From Halomonas sp. ALS9 (GTDB lineage: Bacteria > Pseudomonadota > Gammaproteobacteria > Pseudomonadales > Halomonadaceae): a DNA stretch of 64,000 nucleotides. The number at the start of each line of letters is the position of its first letter. Position 1 is the first letter of the stretch. The position numbers and the translations under genes are program-made. Location of the stretch: positions 146,719-210,718 of the forward strand of contig NZ_LXRG01000163.1 of NCBI RefSeq assembly GCF_001651035.1. Reading direction: 5' to 3'. Of the stretch, positions 60,534 to 64,000 are shown one piece after another. The notes below the pieces were generated by a model, which did not search any database, was not told the origin of the DNA, and saw only the letters and a list, made by a program, of their open reading frames with translations.

Positions 60534-62006
60534 ATGACGAGCGATACAGGTAAGCATACAACAACGGATGCAGGCATACCGGTTAGCAGTGATGAACACT
60601 CGCTAACGGTAGGCCCTGATGGGCCGATTGTTCTGCATGACCACTACTTGATGGAACAGATGGCTGCTTTTAACCGGGAAATGATTCCGGATCGTCAGCC
60701 CCACGCAAAAGGGAGCGGCGCCTTTGGTCACTTCCAAGTAACGCACGATGTTAGCCAATACACCAAGGCGGAATTTCTCCAGCCGGGTAAAAAAACCGAG
60801 ATGCTGGCGCGTTTCTCGACGGTGGCCGGTGAGTCGGGTAGCCCGGACACTTGGCGCGACCCCCGTGGCTTCTCGTTGAAGTTTTACACCGAAGAGGGCA
60901 ACTTCGACATGGTGGGTAATAATACCCCTGTGTTCTTCGTTCGCGATCCGCTCAAATTCCAGCACTTTATCCACTCACAAAAGCGTCGAGCGGATAACGG
61001 CTTGCGTGATCACGATATGCAGTGGGATTTCTGGACGCTTTCGCCGCAATCTGCACACCAGGTAACCTGGCTGATGGGCGATCGGGGTATCCCCGCCAGC
61101 TGGCGCCATATGAACGGCTATTCAAGCCATACCTATATGTGGGTTAACGCTGAAGGCGAGCGTTTCTGGGTGAAGTACCACTTCAAGACTGACCAGGGTA
61201 TTAAGTGCATGACCCAGGAACAGGCCGATAAGATGGCGGGTGCGGATGCCGACTACCATCGCCGCGATCTGTTTGATGCTATCAAACGCGGTGATTATCC
61301 CACCTGGACGCTGCAAGTTCAGATTATGCCGTTTGAAGATGCCAAGACCTACCACATCAACCCCTTCGATTTGACCAAGGTGTGGCCGCACGCTGACTAT
61401 CCGCTGCAAGAAGTAGGTAAGATGACGTTGGATCGCAACCCCGTAGATTTTCACAGCCAAATCGAACAGGCAGCGTTTCAGCCCAGCAACAGCGTACCGG
61501 GGACTGGTTTCTCGCCCGATAAAATGCTGTTGGCGCGGGTAATCTCCTACGCTGATGCGCACCGCGCGCGTTTAGGGGTGAACTACCAACATATCCCCGT
61601 TAATGCGCCCAAGACCCCGGTTAACAGCTATTCCCAAGGTGGTCGGATGCGTATTGCCCACTCCACCGACCCGGTGTACGCACCTAATAGCAAAGGGGGC
61701 GCGCACGCCAACCCGGAAAGGTACCCGGAAGATACGACATGGGAGACTGACGGCGAGTTGGTTCGCGCCGCCTACACGCTGCGCCCAGGCGATGGCGACT
61801 TCAACCAAGCCAATGACCTAGTCAATAAGGTAATGGATGACGCAGCCCGTGATCGGTTGGTCAGCAACATTGTGGGCCACGTTTCCGACGGTGTTGAAGA
61901 GCCGGTATTGTCACGTGTATTCGAGTACTGGAAAAACGTTGATCAGACGATCGGCGAGCGTGTTGAGCAGGGCGTAATGGCGAACCGCCGGGAAAACAGT
62001 CAGTAA
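60534..62006 (+). CDS. Monofunctional haem catalase (small-subunit clade)
   Basis: 490 residues, within the range of clade 3 catalases. The distal His is in [12 protein letters not shown], the distal Asn is in [15 protein letters not shown], and the haem-ligating Tyr is in [18 protein letters not shown] near residue 345; RPHAKG-type and [18 protein letters not shown] blocks are intact. It degrades hydrogen peroxide in the cytoplasm. TGGAGGAA ribosome site. It follows a 211-bp gap with AT-rich sequence that should hold the promoter; I could not identify an OxyR site. Confidence 0.96.
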   Translation: MTSDTGKHTTTDAGIPVSSDEHSLTVGPDGPIVLHDHYLMEQMAAFNREMIPDRQPHAKGSGAFGHFQVTHDVSQYTKAEFLQPGKKTEMLARFSTVAGESGSPDTWRDPRGFSLKFYTEEGNFDMVGNNTPVFFVRDPLKFQHFIHSQKRRADNGLRDHDMQWDFWTLSPQSAHQVTWLMGDRGIPASWRHMNGYSSHTYMWVNAEGERFWVKYHFKTDQGIKCMTQEQADKMAGADADYHRRDLFDAIKRGDYPTWTLQVQIMPFEDAKTYHINPFDLTKVWPHADYPLQEVGKMTLDRNPVDFHSQIEQAAFQPSNSVPGTGFSPDKMLLARVISYADAHRARLGVNYQHIPVNAPKTPVNSYSQGGRMRIAHSTDPVYAPNSKGGAHANPERYPEDTTWETDGELVRAAYTLRPGDGDFNQANDLVNKVMDDAARDRLVSNIVGHVSDGVEEPVLSRVFEYWKNVDQTIGERVEQGVMANRRENSQ

Positions 62007-62030
62007 GCCTACGCTACTAAGAACACGACC

Positions 62031-62058
62031 CCGCTACGCTTGCGTAGCGGTTTTTTTT
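62031..62058 (+). terminator. Catalase terminator
   Basis: CCGCTACG-CTTG-CGTAGCGG hairpin (62031-62050, extendable by one pair) followed by eight T. Confidence 0.94.
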
Positions 62059-62083
62059 ATACGACGCACTTATACGACGCACT
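62058..62083 (-). repeat. 13-bp tandem repeat at the dusA stop codon
   Basis: TATACGACGCACT occurs at 62058-62070 and 62071-62083. Read on the minus strand each unit ends in TATA, giving TAA at its junction with the next; the first TAA is the dusA stop. Confidence 0.9.
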
Positions 62084-63083
62084 CGGGTTCATTTACCAAG
62101 CTAAGTGCGTCATCAAATAGGCGCAATCCTGCGCCTTCTTTATGGGCATGTTCTGACAAATGGCGCCGGAAGCGCCTGCCGCCAGAACAGCCCTGAAACA
62201 AGCCCAGCAGGTGACGGGTAATGTGATTTAGCTTTGCCCCTTCATCCAAGCGCTGCTGAATATACGGCCGGAAAGCCTTCGCGGCATCCAAGCGGCTTGC
62301 CGCCGGGCCTTTCTCACCAAAAAGCTGCTCATCAACCCCGGCTAACAGCCACGGGTTTTGATACGCCTCACGGCCTACCATCACGCTATCCACATGGGTA
62401 AGCTGCTCTTGGCACTCCGCCAGCGTTTTAATCCCGCCATTAATGCCGATATGCAATTCAGGGCGGCTCTGCTTTAAACGGTGAACGCGGGGGTAGTTAA
62501 GCGGCGGTACATCGCGGTTCTGCTTTGGCGACAAACCCTGCAGCCATGCTTTACGGGCGTGAACGGTAAACACCTCGCAGCCTGCGTCAGCAACGATAGA
62601 GATAAACCGCTCAAGATCGGCATCTTCATCCTGGTCATCGATGCCAATACGGCACTTCACCGTGACCGGAATAGACACCGCGGCCTGCATTGCCCGCACG
62701 GCATCGGCCACCTTTTCGGGGTAGCCCATCAAGCACGCGCCAATCATATTGTTCTGCACGCGGTCGCTCGGGCAACCCACGTTCAGGTTCACCTCATCGT
62801 AGCCCCACGACTCGGCAATCGCCGCACACTCCGCCAGCTCACCGGCATCGCTGCCGCCTAACTGCAGCGCAAGCGGATGCTCCACCTCGTTATAGCCCAA
62901 AAAGCGCTCACGGGGCGTTCCGTGCAAAATCGCACCGGTCGTGACCATCTCGGTATACAGCAGCGCCCGCTTGGTTAACGTGCGTGCGAACGCTCTGTAG
63001 TCCCTTGTAGTCCAGTCCATCATGGGCGCCACCGAAAAAAGTCGCCCCCGATCTGCACTATTTTCTTTAAGTAAATTAGTCAT
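62070..63083 (-). CDS. dusA: tRNA-dihydrouridine synthase A
   Basis: 337 residues. FMN-dependent Dus family: FSVAPMMDWTTRDYRAFAR at the N-terminus, then YTEMVTTGAI, LQLGGSDAGELAECA, the catalytic Cys in VNLNVGCPSDRVQNN, TVKCRIGIDD, FTVHARKAWLQGLSPKQNRDVPPL (in blocks) and GGIKTLAECQ. The NRDVPPL and ACLMG-type features are those of DusA, which reduces U20/U20a in tRNA. No ribosome site is visible; an 8-bp hairpin lies 15 bases upstream of the start. Confidence 0.96.
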   Translation of the reverse strand: MTNLLKENSADRGRLFSVAPMMDWTTRDYRAFARTLTKRALLYTEMVTTGAILHGTPRERFLGYNEVEHPLALQLGGSDAGELAECAAIAESWGYDEVNLNVGCPSDRVQNNMIGACLMGYPEKVADAVRAMQAAVSIPVTVKCRIGIDDQDEDADLERFISIVADAGCEVFTVHARKAWLQGLSPKQNRDVPPLNYPRVHRLKQSRPELHIGINGGIKTLAECQEQLTHVDSVMVGREAYQNPWLLAGVDEQLFGEKGPAASRLDAAKAFRPYIQQRLDEGAKLNHITRHLLGLFQGCSGGRRFRRHLSEHAHKEGAGLRLFDDALSLVNEPECVV

Positions 63084-63097
63084 TTAATAACACTGTT

Positions 63098-63116
63098 GGC
63101 TGCACTGTGTGCAGCC
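63098..63116 (-). other. Hairpin in the dusA leader
   Basis: Perfect inverted repeat GGCTGCAC-N3-GTGCAGCC, ending 15 bp before the dusA start. No T-run, so not a terminator. Confidence 0.6.
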
Positions 63117-63437
63117 ATATTGCCTCTTAAAACCGTAATTAACGCACCTGGTGTCCCAAACTGTACCAAGCAGTGATAACAGCTGATGCCTAAAAACCTG
63201 GTACACCTTGAGAGCTTGTCAGAGGTGGCGTGGTGTATGCGCGCCATTGTACGGAAGAAAGGGTGCGCAGCACATAGCAGGGTAGTTGCCATAGCGCTTA
63301 CGCCGCAGATCAGGCTGGGTATCACCCAGCAATGCTATGAAATAGCGCTCTAAATGTGCATTAGGAGAATGGTGCTAGCCGTATCGATGGGTTAGGCTTT
63401 CTTAAGGTTAGTAAATGGTTGGTACAAATGCCGCGAC
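63117..63437. other. Stretch without a recognised gene (321 bp)
   Basis: I see no convincing coding sequence. An 81-codon minus-strand frame crosses part of it but lacks a ribosome site and protein-like composition. The segment probably holds the dusA promoter and decayed sequence upstream of the repressor remnant. Confidence 0.5.
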
Positions 63438-63630
63438 CCGAAACAGGAAGGCGTGTTTTTGTTGCTTGTCAGCGGCGAGCGCCGGATCAAGCGTATGCAG
63501 CGCCTGGCGGGCGGCGCTGTACTTGATCAGCGACAACGACCACTACCAGCTGGAAATAATCAAGCCGCAGGATATGCATGATGTGGAGATTATGAGGCGG
63601 TGTGAGATTCGGATTGGGCGGGTGGTTTGA
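63438..63630 (+). pseudogene. Frameshifted remnant of an S24-peptidase phage repressor (LexA/CI-like C-terminus)
   Basis: Two frames together give a continuous S24-domain end. The first frame reads PKQEGVFLLLVSGERRIKRMQ and then RLAGGA; after a shift near 63520 the second reads LYLISDNDHYQLEIIKPQD and ends VEIMRRCEIRIGRVV. This matches the pattern of the repressor C-terminal domain (strand, the catalytic-Lys region VKR-Q, then ISDN and the V-I-GRVV end). The N-terminal DNA-binding half is missing. A likely decayed prophage fragment. Confidence 0.55.
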
Positions 63631-63654
63631 TTGATTTATTAGAGGAAATGTAAA

Positions 63655-63951
63655 ATGACAATTATGCAAAATAAAAATATATTAATATCTGAATGCTTAG
63701 AGGTTTATAAAGAAGTAAATAAACACGGTTTCCGGTTTAGGGCTATAAACAGGCATATGTTAGGCTTCATATCTTTGTCCGGTGGAAAAAGCTTAACTGA
63801 CACTGTCGATAAGATGAAAGAGCAACTCATGCTTAAATCTCAAGTTGATGTGGTTAAGGTTAGAAATCAGCTTTTAAAAAAATACAACGACTTTATAGCA
63901 TATGCTGACAAAGAGGTGTGTGTTTTAAAACTTGGCGGTCTCCAACTCTAA
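63655..63951 (+). CDS. Hypothetical AT-rich orphan protein
   Basis: 98 residues with a good GAGGAAA ribosome site seven bases before the ATG. I do not recognise a family. The protein is basic and helical in character (Lys-rich, e.g. LLKKYNDFIAYADKE), with no signal peptide or membrane span. The codons are much richer in A and T than in any neighbour (AATAAAAATATATTAATATC-like usage), so it was probably acquired by transfer. It lies 24 bp after a phage-repressor remnant, suggesting a degraded prophage or mobile island. Confidence 0.65.
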   Translation: MTIMQNKNILISECLEVYKEVNKHGFRFRAINRHMLGFISLSGGKSLTDTVDKMKEQLMLKSQVDVVKVRNQLLKKYNDFIAYADKEVCVLKLGGLQL

Positions 63952-64000
63952 GTGCAACACTCGGTCAATGAATGCCTGATGGCGCCTCCTGAGTGCGCTT

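Noticed and set aside
63080..63325. 81-codon minus-strand frame upstream of dusA
   Set aside because: No ribosome site, Cys/His/Thr-scattered composition, and it runs into the dusA start region.
1..64000. tRNA, rRNA, known riboswitches or intact insertion sequences
   Set aside because: Reading both strands I saw no cloverleaf with a T-loop, no ribosomal RNA sequence, no transposase gene and no recognised riboswitch core. A covariance-model scan would be decisive.

Overview
The window reads as chromosome of a gammaproteobacterium of the Halomonas/Vreelandella type. This rests on protein character (acidic, moderately halophilic-looking sequences), a sodium-type PomAB stator pair, a TRAP gluconate system and an SmoEFGK-type polyol operon. 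It is an inference from recalled family resemblance, not a database result. Coding density is high. I found no rRNA, tRNA, CRISPR array or intact insertion sequence.

Layout. 1-5.0 kb: the tail of a sulfatase-like enzyme coupled to manC, then a minus-strand block in which two DUF4870-like membrane proteins flank an LpxL-type lipid A acyltransferase, then a VOC protein and a methyltransferase. 5.2-12.0 kb: an MFS carrier and four fatty-acid-type genes (acyl-CoA dehydrogenase, acyl-CoA ligase, 3-hydroxyacyl-CoA dehydrogenase, enoyl-CoA hydratase); the first two resemble DmdC and DmdB of methylmercaptopropionate breakdown. 12.1-19.3 kb: mixed housekeeping and stress genes (LysE exporter, two GSTs, YaeQ, LpxR, DUF421, racemase, Ohr/OhrR). 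19.4-24.2 kb: a gluconate-type TRAP transporter with gntK and gntR behind a perfect GntR-like operator. 24.2-32 kb: MOSC protein, pomAB, OsmC, PRC-barrel protein, L,D-transpeptidase and two Nudix enzymes.

32-44.6 kb is one long polyol region: SorC regulator, ABC importer, HAD phosphatase, sorbitol and mannitol dehydrogenases, a P-loop kinase, xylulokinase, transaldolase and a fructosamine-kinase-like gene. Together they would import mannitol, sorbitol or arabitol and feed fructose and xylulose 5-phosphate into central metabolism. 44.6-46.5 kb is a three-gene HipBST toxin-antitoxin operon with a candidate operator spanning its leader. 46.6-50.3 kb holds cyanase and an FNT anion channel facing a PAS-containing sigma-54 activator; the gap carries a near-consensus -24/-12 promoter and three ACGA-N4-type dyads. 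50.3-59.1 kb holds an OMP-MFP-RND efflux operon whose leader contains six identical 17-bp repeats, and a distant TetR gene whose upstream region shares an operator-like sequence with that operon. 59.3-63.1 kb: aspartoacylase-like enzyme, catalase, dusA. The last kilobase carries a decayed S24-type phage repressor fragment and an AT-rich orphan gene.

A recurrent small-scale feature is short tandem duplication (13-17 bp). Five arrays sit at or just after stop codons, and their units usually carry a further TAA. The two others lie in 5' leaders.
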